From JAZNLR01 sp045579195 (GTDB lineage Bacteria > Bacillota > Clostridia > Christensenellales > CAMQZB01), in contig JAZNLR010000138.1 in NCBI GenBank assembly GCA_045579195.1, positions 1-15,020 on the forward strand: a stretch of 15,020 nucleotides of DNA, in the 5' to 3' direction. This document shows positions 1-6,284 of this stretch, in pieces (within the stretch, counting starts at the first letter, position 1; each line of letters begins with the position of its first letter). Both the position numbers and the translations under genes were made by a program. The notes beneath the pieces were generated by a model. That model worked only from the letters and a program-made list of their open reading frames with translations. It ran no database searches and was not told where the DNA came from.

Positions 1-50
1 TCTTCCTAAGACCGCTTGGCCTCCGACTTACATTTTTTGTGTCTGCTTTT

Positions 51-470
51 TTATTGTTCACTTTTGGGAATCAAGAGAAGTTGCCCGGCATACACCGTTT
101 CCACGCTGTTATGCTCTTTCAGGTGTTCTTCCGAAACGCCAAATGCCTTCGCTATTTTTTCAACCGTGTCCATCGGGCGCACAACGTACTTCTCCCCTTC
201 ACACTTTGGAATGACAATGATTGCTCCTTCAAAAAAGGCATCCTTCCCATTTTTTGCAATCAGGATCGATTCGGGAACTCCGAACCGCTTTGCAAGCGTT
301 GAAATGCTTTCTCTTTGCAAGCGTATCATCCCCTGCTTGACGCTGTTGCGTTCCTTTTGAGAAAGAGGAATGAGGTATCGCCCGTTTTCCAAAACAAGCT
401 CCTCTTCATGCACACAAAACCGCGCACAAAGTTCTTCTAAGTTTTCCGATCCTTCAAACACAAGCTCCAT
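51..470 (-). CDS. Small protein with three LysM-like repeats
   Basis: The 139-residue product consists almost entirely of LysM-like units: residues about 2-36 (degenerate), 48-89 (ending in IIVIPK) and 94-136 (clearest, from YVVRPMDTVEKIAKAFGV to LLLIPK). LysM domains are known to bind N-acetylglucosamine polymers such as peptidoglycan, so a cell-wall or spore-coat role would be normal. However, no signal peptide or membrane segment is visible, and the protein begins directly with the first repeat. The ATG follows a GAGGG site by about 5 nt. The gene lies 62 bp downstream of the alcohol dehydrogenase on the same strand and is probably co-transcribed with it. The exact role is unknown; the LysM call on the third repeat is solid and on the first is tentative. 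Confidence 0.8.
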   Translation of the reverse strand: MELVFEGSENLEELCARFCVHEEELVLENGRYLIPLSQKERNSVKQGMIRLQRESISTLAKRFGVPESILIAKNGKDAFFEGAIIVIPKCEGEKYVVRPMDTVEKIAKAFGVSEEHLKEHNSVETVYAGQLLLIPKSEQ

Positions 471-532
471 CTCAGCCCTCGCCTTGACGATTTTTATAAG
501 TATCTTATGTTTGCCTCTTTGCCGTTATGCAA

Positions 533-1657
533 TCAATGAAGAAAGATATGTTCCACAACTTTTCGAAGTGCCGCTTTTGAAAGAATGATGGGGTTACCCT
601 TCATTGAGTTGCCGCTCGCTCCGCAGACGATCTTTTCGACCGTCTCTTCATCTGGACGAAGATTCGTTGTTATCAGAAAATGCGCGTTCAACTCTTCAAC
701 GAATGCAATAAGTGCGCGTGCAGCGGAAGAATCGCTTCGAGGACAACCCGGCAAAAGACGCCTTGCAATCTCTGCATATATTCCCTTGACAGCAGAAAAG
801 TTCTCGTGCATCACGTGCGGAAGCGCAAGCGCACACGCCTTTCCATGTGGGATCCCCAACGTGACGCCCAAAGATGCCGCAATGCCATGCGCCGCGCCAA
901 GTCCGCCGTTTGCAAGACAAACTCCCGACAAAAATGCTCGTTTTTGCATTGCTTCACGCGCCTCAATATCCTCCCCGTCCTCAAACGCTGCGACAAGAGC
1001 GTCCGTGTGATCCGCGCCGATAGAAAGAGCAAACAAAGCGAGATCCCGAACACTTTGAGACGAGCGGCAGGAAGTTGCGCTCTCAATGAGCTGCGTCAAG
1101 GCATCCATTCCCGATTCTGCCGTAACACGCTTGGGGACGGAAAGGGTCAAAAGCGGATCTAAAACAACGCCGCTTGCAAGAAGGCGCGGATCGCGAAAAC
1201 TTTTTTTATACCCCTTTTCCGAGCTGGAAATCACTGCATTGACCGTCGTTTCCGCACCCGTTCCGCTCGTTGTCGGAATGGCCAACCAAGGGAGCGGATC
1301 TTCCGTCATCTTTTTCCCGCTTCCAACCCCTTCAAGGTACTCCTCAATCATTCCTCCATTGGTCAAGATTCCACTCGCTGCCTTTGCAGTGTCAAGAACG
1401 CTTCCGCCACCAACAGCAACCAGCATTTGCGCATTTACGTTACGCGCACAGGCGACGACAGAATCAACGTGATTCGGGGAAGGCTCTCCCCTCTCAACAA
1501 TGCAAACGCCAATACACGAGGAGAGGATCTCTTGCCCGCGCGAAGACAGTGCACCAAGCGCACTCTTTGAAACAACTGCCAAAATGCGCTTATCGCGCGG
1601 CAGAACAATCTCATCAAACGCACCCCTCTTTTGCAAAATGTGAGAAGGAATCAACAT
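533..1657 (-). CDS. Iron-containing (group III) alcohol dehydrogenase family protein
   Basis: The protein is about 374 residues, normal for the Fe-ADH family, whose members use NAD(P)H to interconvert alcohols and aldehydes or ketones in the cytosol. Visible motifs are the dinucleotide-binding GGGSVLDTAK near residue 83, TTSGTGAE near 130, the metal-ligand Asp in GMDALTQ (about D185), and two His ligands in GAAHG (about H257) and GIPHGKA (about H271) with the usual 14-residue spacing. The fourth usual ligand, a His four residues after the Asp, is Gln here (about Q189). Two ATGs lie in tandem at 1660 and 1657; the GGAGG site is 4 nt from the first and 7 nt from the second, so I prefer 1657. 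The substrate cannot be predicted. It heads a two-gene unit with the LysM protein. Confidence 0.9.
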   Translation of the reverse strand: MLIPSHILQKRGAFDEIVLPRDKRILAVVSKSALGALSSRGQEILSSCIGVCIVERGEPSPNHVDSVVACARNVNAQMLVAVGGGSVLDTAKAASGILTNGGMIEEYLEGVGSGKKMTEDPLPWLAIPTTSGTGAETTVNAVISSSEKGYKKSFRDPRLLASGVVLDPLLTLSVPKRVTAESGMDALTQLIESATSCRSSQSVRDLALFALSIGADHTDALVAAFEDGEDIEAREAMQKRAFLSGVCLANGGLGAAHGIAASLGVTLGIPHGKACALALPHVMHENFSAVKGIYAEIARRLLPGCPRSDSSAARALIAFVEELNAHFLITTNLRPDEETVEKIVCGASGNSMKGNPIILSKAALRKVVEHIFLH

Positions 1658-1690
1658 CATTTCGCCTCCAAATCTTTAAGGTATATTGTA

Positions 1691-1719
1691 ATTATAATTC
1701 ACTTTGCCGCGGAATACAA
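1691..1719 (-). promoter_or_regulatory. Predicted sigma-A promoter of the alcohol dehydrogenase gene
   Basis: On the minus strand a TATAAT (1696-1691) is preceded by TTGTAT (1719-1714) with a 17-nt spacer, about 31 bp upstream of the start codon. The site overlaps the 5' end of the divergent flippase gene, so the two genes may interfere with each other. The -10 is embedded in the palindrome ATTATAAT, so the plus strand also reads TATAAT (1693-1698), but I see no good plus-strand -35. Confidence 0.6.
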
Positions 1720-3275
1720 TGATTCCAAAGCAGTTTTGCAAAAAAAACTTCGAGGTGATTTCCATCAAACGTCTTGTCAAGGCAGTGACAACAGTGACGC
1801 TCTTTACTGTTGCAACGCGTCTCTTAAGCTTCTTATATCGCATTCTCCTTTCCCGTTCGCTGGGCGCGGAAGGAATGGGAAGTTACCAGATGATAACCTC
1901 CTTATTTTTCGTCCTGCTCACAATGACATCTTCCGGCATTCCATTGACCGTTTCGCGCATGACTGCCGAAGCAACTGTCCTTAAAAATCAGCGCAAATCC
2001 CACGAAATTGCAACAGGAGCACTTGTTTCAACCCTTTTAATGATCCTTCCCATCCTTTTGACCGTTCCATTGGCAAAAAGTGCGCTCGCGCAATTCTTTC
2101 CCTCTGAAACAAGCATAGATGTCTTAATTCTGCTTCTACCCGCGCTCGTTGCCTCGTGTGCATACTCGGCGTTCCGCGGGAGCATCTGGGGAAAACAGCG
2201 CTTTTTCGCCTTTAGTTTGATCGAGTTTCTGGAGGAGGTGTTCTTGGCAAGCTTTGGTCTTGTCTTCTTTGCGTTTGCAAAAAACCCGACGGGCAAGCTT
2301 TTTGCCGCGGCATCCGCAACCACGATTTCCTTCCTTCTCGCCGCAGCAGTCTCTTGCATTGTTTACTTCAAAAGCGGCGGAAGACTTGCTTTTTCCGCAA
2401 AGACGACGGGCAAGCTTTTGCGCGCATCTGCCCCCATCACGGGCATTCGCCTCTCCGCGACCCTCCTTTCGGGAGTCACGTCTTTCCTGCTTCCTTTGCG
2501 CCTTGTTGCAAGCGGAATGACAAAACGCGCAGCACTTGCTAACTTTGGTGCTGTCAGCGGAATGGCGCTGCCTTTGCTGAGCGTTCCGTCTGCACTCATT
2601 GGTTCTCTGGCGCTCGTTCTCATCCCCGAACTTTCCAACCTCAAGCAATGCGGAAAAGAGCAGGAACTCGATCGCAGGCTTCAGGGAGCGCTTGACTTTT
2701 CCGTTTTTGCCTCGATCATACTTGTGCCATGCTATCTTGCGCTCGGTACACCCATCTGCACGTTTTTGTTTGGCGATGAGACGGCCGGCATTTACCTTTC
2801 TCGCGCCGCATTTCTTCTCCTTCCCATGGGGCTCAATCAAATTGCTTCTTCCTCGCTGAACGCGCTCGGGCTTGAGCATCAATCTTTCCGAAACTTTCTG
2901 TTTGGCTCTGTTCCGATGCTGTGTTCTGTTTTCTTCCTGCCAAAATTCATTGGCGCAAACGCACTCCTTATCGGAACAGGCGCAAGCATCACCCTCTCTG
3001 CGACCCTCAATTTAATTGCCTTGAAAAGAGCAACCGGGCTTTCCCTTTCCGTCTTCAAAAAGCTCGCTTCACTCTCTCTTTTCGCGCTCATTTCTGCGCT
3101 TTTCGGGAAGCTTCTCTTCCCCATTTTAGAAAAAGTGATGCCCCTCTTCTTTGCACTTTCGCTCTCCTTAGGAGTTTGTGTTGTCATTCTCCTTCTTTTC
3201 CTCTTGATCTTTCGCCCGATTTCACTTTTGAAAATTGGACTTTTTCAAAAAAACAGCAACATTTCAGTTGCGTAA
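1719..3275 (+). CDS. SpoVB-like MATE-superfamily lipid/polysaccharide flippase
   Basis: This is a polytopic membrane protein of about 518 residues, the same size as Bacillus subtilis SpoVB as I know it. The N-terminal signature is LSFLYRILLSRSLGAEGMGSY followed by SSGIPLTVSRMTAEA, which is the SpoVB/MurJ-like oligosaccharide-lipid flippase pattern. Hydrophobic segments recur through the whole length, compatible with 12-14 helices. Family members move undecaprenyl-linked sugars across the membrane for cell wall, cortex or polysaccharide synthesis. The start is uncertain: ATG 1719 has no clear ribosome site, GTG 1755 has none either, and the only strong site (GAGGTGA at 1752-1758) sits in front of an in-frame ATC at 1764. 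The folate-type transporter follows 61 bp later with its own promoter. The family is confident; a true sporulation role is inferred. Confidence 0.85.
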   Translation: MIPKQFCKKNFEVISIKRLVKAVTTVTLFTVATRLLSFLYRILLSRSLGAEGMGSYQMITSLFFVLLTMTSSGIPLTVSRMTAEATVLKNQRKSHEIATGALVSTLLMILPILLTVPLAKSALAQFFPSETSIDVLILLLPALVASCAYSAFRGSIWGKQRFFAFSLIEFLEEVFLASFGLVFFAFAKNPTGKLFAAASATTISFLLAAAVSCIVYFKSGGRLAFSAKTTGKLLRASAPITGIRLSATLLSGVTSFLLPLRLVASGMTKRAALANFGAVSGMALPLLSVPSALIGSLALVLIPELSNLKQCGKEQELDRRLQGALDFSVFASIILVPCYLALGTPICTFLFGDETAGIYLSRAAFLLLPMGLNQIASSSLNALGLEHQSFRNFLFGSVPMLCSVFFLPKFIGANALLIGTGASITLSATLNLIALKRATGLSLSVFKKLASLSLFALISALFGKLLFPILEKVMPLFFALSLSLGVCVVILLLFLLIFRPISLLKIGLFQKNSNISVA

Positions 3276-3296
3276 TTTGAAAAATCATTCTATAAT
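3268..3296 (+). promoter_or_regulatory. Predicted promoter of the ECF S-component gene
   Basis: TTGCGT (3268-3273), a 17-nt spacer and TATAAT (3291-3296) precede the gene. The -35 overlaps the stop codon of the flippase gene. The leader is only about 35 nt, too short for a tetrahydrofolate riboswitch or similar element. Confidence 0.6.
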
Positions 3297-3336
3297 TTAA
3301 CATATCTTCAAAAGAAAAAAAGGAGTGCTTCTGCGT

Positions 3337-3900
3337 ATGCGTCTGACCACAACACAACGAATCGTCTATACCGCTATTTTCGCTGCGCTTGCAACTGTTT
3401 TCAATTGCTTTAGCATCACCTTCCCTCTCTCGGCAGGAACGGGCAGCATCAGCTTTGTTTATCTTGCTTGCTTTTTGGCAGGAATTCTTCTTGGCCCTAT
3501 TGAAGGTCTTTGCGCCGGTTTGGTCGGCGACATTCTTGGTTGCATCATTGCCCCGAAAGGAGATTGGATCCCTTTGATCACTCTGGGAAGCGCTATGGTT
3601 GGGCTCGTTATGGGGCTTTCATTCCGCATCCCACTTGGAAGAACGCCTGAGCAGCCGAACTACTTTTGGATCGCGGTTCGCATCGTCATCGGAACGGTCC
3701 TGACGCTTCTGATCTGTTCCGCAGGACTCAATACTTTGGGAATTTACCTTCGCTATTCTTCAGGAAAAGTCAACTATTTGGCTTACCTTCTTCCCCGACT
3801 TCCCTTGCAGATCCTCGTTGGTGTGATCAACGGAATTTTAACCTTCCCGATCTTACTCATCCTCAACAAAACGGTTTTCCGAAATTACCCCGCATATTAA
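3337..3900 (+). CDS. ECF transporter S component, probably folate family
   Basis: The 187-residue protein has about six hydrophobic helices, the size and layout of the substrate-binding S subunit of energy-coupling factor vitamin importers. The first helix carries an AxxxA pattern (AIFAA), known in this group as the contact surface for EcfT. The pattern LAGILLGPIEGLCAGLVGDILG, then a loop with PKGDWIPLITL, and late on GLNTLGIYLRYSSG followed by LLPRLPLQI, resembles the FolT-type folate group. No EcfA or EcfT genes are in the window, which fits group II systems that share a module encoded elsewhere. ATG 3337 lies about 11 nt after AAGGAG; an upstream GTG at 3325 would be too close to that site. 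The S-component call is firm; the vitamin is inferred from pattern only. Confidence 0.8.
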   Translation: MRLTTTQRIVYTAIFAALATVFNCFSITFPLSAGTGSISFVYLACFLAGILLGPIEGLCAGLVGDILGCIIAPKGDWIPLITLGSAMVGLVMGLSFRIPLGRTPEQPNYFWIAVRIVIGTVLTLLICSAGLNTLGIYLRYSSGKVNYLAYLLPRLPLQILVGVINGILTFPILLILNKTVFRNYPAY

Positions 3901-3902
3901 AA

Positions 3903-3934
3903 AAAAGCACCCAAACACGGGTGCTTTTCTTTTT
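3903..3934 (+). terminator. Intrinsic terminator after the ECF S-component gene
   Basis: Arms AAAAGCACCC (3903-3912) and GGGTGCTTTT (3919-3928) enclose a 6-nt loop and are followed by a T-rich tail to 3934. It starts three bases after the stop codon. The A/T-flanked stem could work in both directions. Confidence 0.9.
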
Positions 3935-3988
3935 GGATTTTGGAAAGAAAAGTTGAATTTATGTGAAAAGAATTCAAACATCCGGTTA

Positions 3989-4017
3989 TTGAAATGAAAA
4001 AGTAACCGTGTTATAAT
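3989..4017 (+). promoter_or_regulatory. Predicted sigma-A promoter of the XRE regulator gene
   Basis: TTGAAA (3989-3994), a 17-nt spacer and TATAAT (4012-4017) precede the gene by about 40 bp. The predicted transcription start near 4024 falls inside a perfect 12-bp palindrome. Confidence 0.75.
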
Positions 4018-4022
4018 ATTTT

Positions 4023-4034
4023 CGAAGCGCTTCG
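4023..4034. promoter_or_regulatory. Palindrome at +1, putative XRE autoregulatory operator
   Basis: CGAAGCGCTTCG is a perfect 12-bp palindrome centred just downstream of the -10 of the xre promoter. Many XRE/Cro-like repressors bind such dyads over their own promoter, so autorepression is a reasonable inference. I did not see a second copy upstream of the neighbouring genes. Confidence 0.5.
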
Positions 4035-4058
4035 GAATACAAAAAATAGGAGTTAAAT

Positions 4059-4586
4059 ATGGATGCAATAAAAGTTGGAAATCAAATTGCTGAATTGAGA
4101 AAAAGAAAAGGATTAACACAAAGCGCCTTAGGAGAACGGCTCTGCATCTCGTTTCAGGCCGTCAGCAAATGGGAGCGCGGCGAAACCCTTCCGGACACAG
4201 CGCTTCTTCCCGACCTTGCAAATATCTTAGAAACAACAGTGGATTTTATTCTATCCGGCGGAGAACGCCTTGTTGAATTTAAAGGAAAAATGAAGCTGTC
4301 TGATATTTTGAATGGTTTCAAGTGTCTTGAATCAATGGGGCTTCTTCTCGGAAGGGAAAATTTACTCTATCGTGCTGCTATTCGCGGAATCAACGAACAA
4401 CTCAACACCGATGTCGAAAAGGCATTCACCGATGATTATGTCTTCGAAGCCTTTATTGCAGAAGCCGTCATCCAAAACTTGAATATGGGAATATACATCG
4501 ATCCAACTGATGTGAAAAACAATCTAAAACACGAAAACTTCAAACAAACTATCCTCACCTTTTGCAAAAAACACGGGATCAAGTAA
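4059..4586 (+). CDS. XRE-family helix-turn-helix transcriptional regulator
   Basis: This is a 175-residue protein. Residues about 7-60 form a Cro/C1-type HTH (IAELRKRKGLTQSALGERL, then the recognition part FQAVSKWERGETLPD). The remaining residues are a soluble C-terminal part with no family that I recognise, possibly for dimerisation or sensing; it contains FKCLESMGLLLGRENLLYRAAIRG. The ATG follows AGGAG by 8 nt. The gene is a complete single unit with its own promoter, a dyad at the start site and a terminator immediately after the stop. Its target is unknown; itself or the DUF421 pair downstream are the nearest candidates. Confidence 0.9.
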   Translation: MDAIKVGNQIAELRKRKGLTQSALGERLCISFQAVSKWERGETLPDTALLPDLANILETTVDFILSGGERLVEFKGKMKLSDILNGFKCLESMGLLLGRENLLYRAAIRGINEQLNTDVEKAFTDDYVFEAFIAEAVIQNLNMGIYIDPTDVKNNLKHENFKQTILTFCKKHGIK

Positions 4587-4590
4587 GTAT

Positions 4591-4617
4591 AAAAGCCCCT
4601 AAATGTTAGGGGCTTTT
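4591..4617 (+). terminator. Intrinsic terminator of the XRE gene
   Basis: Twelve-base perfect arms AAAAGCCCCTAA and TTAGGGGCTTTT enclose a 3-nt loop. The loop is an ATG that opens the downstream DUF421 frame, but its place inside a terminator hairpin makes it a very unlikely start codon. The flanking A and T runs make the element symmetric. Confidence 0.9.
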
Positions 4618-4621
4618 CGAT

Positions 4622-4636
4622 ATTGTTGGGAACAAT
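4622..4636. promoter_or_regulatory. Inverted repeat upstream of the DUF421 gene
   Basis: ATTGTT-GGG-AACAAT is a perfect 6-bp inverted repeat with a 3-nt centre, located between the XRE terminator and the DUF421 gene. It may be an operator, but no clear -35/-10 pair is visible around it. Confidence 0.35.
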
Positions 4637-4670
4637 TCAAAAGAAAAGTTCTTTGTTTAACTTTCTCCTT

Positions 4671-4688
4671 TCGGGAAATACTTCCCGA
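4671..4688. promoter_or_regulatory. Inverted repeat directly before the DUF421 start codon
   Basis: TCGGGAA-ATAC-TTCCCGA is a perfect 7-bp inverted repeat that ends one base before the ATG at 4690. It occupies exactly the place where a ribosome-binding site should be, and no other Shine-Dalgarno sequence is visible. It could be an operator or an RNA hairpin that limits translation. Confidence 0.45.
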
Positions 4689-4689
4689 T

Positions 4690-5370
4690 ATGCTGATTAT
4701 CTTTGTTCGCTCAATCATCATCTTTGTCGTTCTCTTCATCGTCTTGCGGCTGATGGGAAAACGCCAAGTTGGAGAAATGGAGCCTTTTGAATTTGTTATA
4801 ACGCTCGTCATTGCAGAGCTTGCCTGCATCCCCATCAACGACGTTTCCATCCCCTTGCTTTACGGGATCTCTGTCGTTCTTGCGATGCTTCTTTTGCATC
4901 GGATCCTCGTTCTCATCGGAAAGCATTCGGTGCGCGCGCGTTCCTTTCTTTCGGGAAATGCCCAGATCGTCATCACGCCGAAAGGAATTGACAGCGGTGT
5001 TCTTTCCAAGCTGAATTTGACGGTGGATGACCTTTTGGAATCCATTCGCTTTTTGGGGTACTTCCGTTTTTCGGACGTGCAGTTTGCCATTGTCGAAACA
5101 AACGGAAAGATCTCCGTGATGCCAAAGGAAGAGTCCACCCCAACAAAGCCTTTGCAGGAGGTCGTCATTTCCAACGGAATGTGGGCAGATGAATCCCTTC
5201 TTCGCATTGGGTATTCAAAACAAGAACTTCTCTCTTTCCTTCGAAAGTTTGGCGTGAGCAATGTCAAAGACGTTCTCGTTTTGATGCTCACGGAAGACGG
5301 CGATGCATATTTTCAGAAGTACTTCGAAGATGCAACCGAACTCAAAATCGAAAAGGAGGTTTCCGCGTGA
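4690..5370 (+). CDS. DUF421 (YetF-type) membrane protein
   Basis: The product is 226 residues from ATG 4690, with three N-terminal hydrophobic helices (about residues 2-20, 36-55, 58-78) and a soluble C-terminal part. Signatures of the DUF421/YetF family are LRLMGKRQVGEMEPFEFVITLVIAELA after helix 1 and DLLESIRFLGYFRFSDVQFAIVETNGKISVMPK in the soluble domain. The biochemical function of the family is unknown; in Bacillus several members are membrane proteins expressed in sporulation or stress. The start is fixed by the typical N-terminus just before helix 1. It lacks a visible ribosome site and is preceded by a hairpin. Its stop overlaps the start of the next gene (GTGA), indicating translational coupling. 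Confidence 0.88.
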   Translation: MLIIFVRSIIIFVVLFIVLRLMGKRQVGEMEPFEFVITLVIAELACIPINDVSIPLLYGISVVLAMLLLHRILVLIGKHSVRARSFLSGNAQIVITPKGIDSGVLSKLNLTVDDLLESIRFLGYFRFSDVQFAIVETNGKISVMPKEESTPTKPLQEVVISNGMWADESLLRIGYSKQELLSFLRKFGVSNVKDVLVLMLTEDGDAYFQKYFEDATELKIEKEVSA

Positions 5371-5741
5371 AAAGCTTTTTGATCCTTCTTTCCTGTCTGC
5401 TCTTTCTCACGTTCGGAACGCTCATTGAGCAAACGTACGTCAAAGAGACTTTCGACTTCTTACGCGAAGAAATGGTCTCCATTCAAAGTGAAGTGGAAAA
5501 TGAAACCGTCGAAGAAGAGGATATTGCAAATCTTTATGCCTGGTGGAAAAAGCAGAAAGAAACCCTGCATGCTTTCATTCCCCACAATGACATCCGCGAA
5601 CTCGACAGTTGGTTTGCTCAGCTTGAAACACACGTCAAAAACAAGAACTTTTCTCTTGCCGATGCGTGTTCAAAGGTCATCATCACCTTTGCCATCACCA
5701 TCCCGGGAACATATGAATTTACGCTCGACAACATCTTTTAA
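5367..5741 (+). CDS. DUF4363 family protein
   Basis: The product is 124 residues and starts with GTG, preceded by a strong AAAGGAGG site with 8 nt spacing. The N-terminus is one hydrophobic segment (about 3-19: an uncleaved anchor or a signal peptide), so the rest probably lies outside the membrane. The body is acidic and helical, with WWKKQKETLHAFIPHNDIRELDSW and a C-terminal ending in TYEFTLDNIF, the pattern I associate with DUF4363. Families DUF421 and DUF4363 are commonly neighbours in Clostridia, and here they overlap by four bases, which suggests that the two proteins act together in the membrane. The function is unknown. Confidence 0.82.
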   Translation: MKSFLILLSCLLFLTFGTLIEQTYVKETFDFLREEMVSIQSEVENETVEEEDIANLYAWWKKQKETLHAFIPHNDIRELDSWFAQLETHVKNKNFSLADACSKVIITFAITIPGTYEFTLDNIF

Positions 5742-5775
5742 TTGTTATGCCGAAAAATCTAAAAAAAATTTAGGC

Positions 5776-5803
5776 TTGACAAACCGAAAATCCGTGCTAT
5801 AAT
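5776..5803 (+). promoter_or_regulatory. Near-consensus extended -10 promoter of an unassigned RNA gene
   Basis: A perfect TTGACA (5776-5781), a 16-nt spacer and a perfect TATAAT (5798-5803) with the extended TG motif (TGCTATAAT) are present. This is the strongest promoter in the window, better than those of the protein genes, as expected for a stable RNA gene. The predicted start is near 5810. Confidence 0.85.
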
Positions 5804-5869
5804 GAAATCAGAAAGAGGAACGAATCTTCTTTCAAATTCGGTTCGTCGAAGACGAAGGAGGGCCCACCA

Positions 5870-5917
5870 ATGTACACGGAACCCGCATCATCTTCGATCG
5901 CTTCCCTTTCGCGCTGA
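5870..5917 (+). other. Possible short reading frame inside the unassigned RNA
   Basis: A 15-codon frame (MYTEPASSSIASLSR, then TGA) starts 8 nt after a good AAGGAGG site. The frame stays open after the TGA for 39 more codons, to a TAA at 6035-6037. The TGA lies inside the long paired stem of the RNA. It may be a leader or small peptide, or a coincidence; the peptide resembles nothing I know. Confidence 0.25.
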
Positions 5918-6246
5918 CAACAATTGCAGAGAATCTGCAAGCTCTTTGAAAAGAAATCTCAGCGAACGAAAGTCGGATGCGATCAAGTGAAACTTGTAAC
6001 TGATGATTTTTGCAGTTCGTGGGAAATAGGAGAGTAAAAGACAAGGAATCGACGGAAATTGATTTGCTGTGCGAAAAAGCCTGTTTTCTGTATGGCAAAG
6101 AGGAAAATAACCCGGTCGGTCGTAATTTAGATATCGGTTCATTTAAAAACGTGTGTAACAAAAAAATATATCAAGCACGCTTTCAAATTTCCGAACGGAA
6201 CGATTCCCCCACTTCGCAAAAGGGACAATTGAATAAGAATATAGAA

Positions 6247-6282
6247 AGGGATGAGCAAATTTGCTCATCCCTCTTTTTTTTT
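6247..6282 (+). terminator. Strong intrinsic terminator, probably bidirectional
   Basis: A perfect palindrome of 26 bp (6247-6272, centre AAATTT) is followed on the plus strand by nine T's (6274-6282), fitting the end of the plus-strand RNA. On the minus strand it lies 12 bases past the asnA stop codon and is followed by a less regular T-rich stretch, so it can also end the recN-asnA transcript. Confidence 0.92.
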
Positions 6283-6284
6283 GA

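Larger units (their letters stand above)
5810..6282 (+). ncRNA. Unassigned structured non-coding RNA, about 470 nt
   Basis: The region lies between a near-consensus promoter and a strong terminator and holds no convincing gene. Base pairing seen directly includes TTCGTC-GAA-GACGAA (5842-5856); TTGCAGA-GAA-TCTGCAA (5924-5940); a long imperfect stem pairing GATCGC (5896-5901) with GCGATC (5979-5984), CTTTCG (5906-5911) with CGAAAG (5967-5972) and CGCTG (5912-5916) with CAGCG (5960-5964); GAAAA/TTTTC (6073-6088); and a distant pairing of GGAATCG (6045-6051) with CGATTCC (6201-6207). Several hairpins are capped by a GAA loop. I found no hallmark of RNase P RNA, tmRNA, SRP RNA, a T-box or a common riboswitch. 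The neighbour downstream, asnA, is on the opposite strand, so this is not a leader of that gene. The raiA motif, other large clostridial RNAs or a new class remain possible. Confidence 0.6.

Noticed and set aside
1..50. tRNA-like sequence at the left edge (minus strand, CCAAGCGGTCTTA)
   Set aside because: It recalls a D-loop, but the expected T at position 8 and a matching D stem are missing, and the window cuts it off. Not enough to call.
2136..2882. Long minus-strand frame opposite the flippase gene
   Set aside because: It is a by-product of the codon use of the flippase gene; the composition is rich in Arg, Lys and Cys without any domain.
3297..3336. Tetrahydrofolate riboswitch before the transporter gene
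   Set aside because: The leader between the promoter and start codon is only about 35 nt, far too short for the aptamer.
4603..4689. Longer start for the DUF421 protein at ATG 4603
   Set aside because: This ATG is the loop of the preceding gene's terminator, and the extra 29 residues do not fit the family N-terminus.
5915..6037. Selenocysteine readthrough of the in-frame TGA
   Set aside because: The stem around the TGA is a general feature of the RNA fold, no selenoprotein family is recognisable, and the open part after it is short enough to occur by chance.
5810..6282. RNase P RNA, tmRNA, SRP RNA or T-box leader
   Set aside because: The GAGGAAAGTCC core of RNase P RNA, the tmRNA tag ending in ALAA with its tRNA-like CCA end, the SRP RNA core and the T-box GGTGG-ACCGCG motif were all absent.
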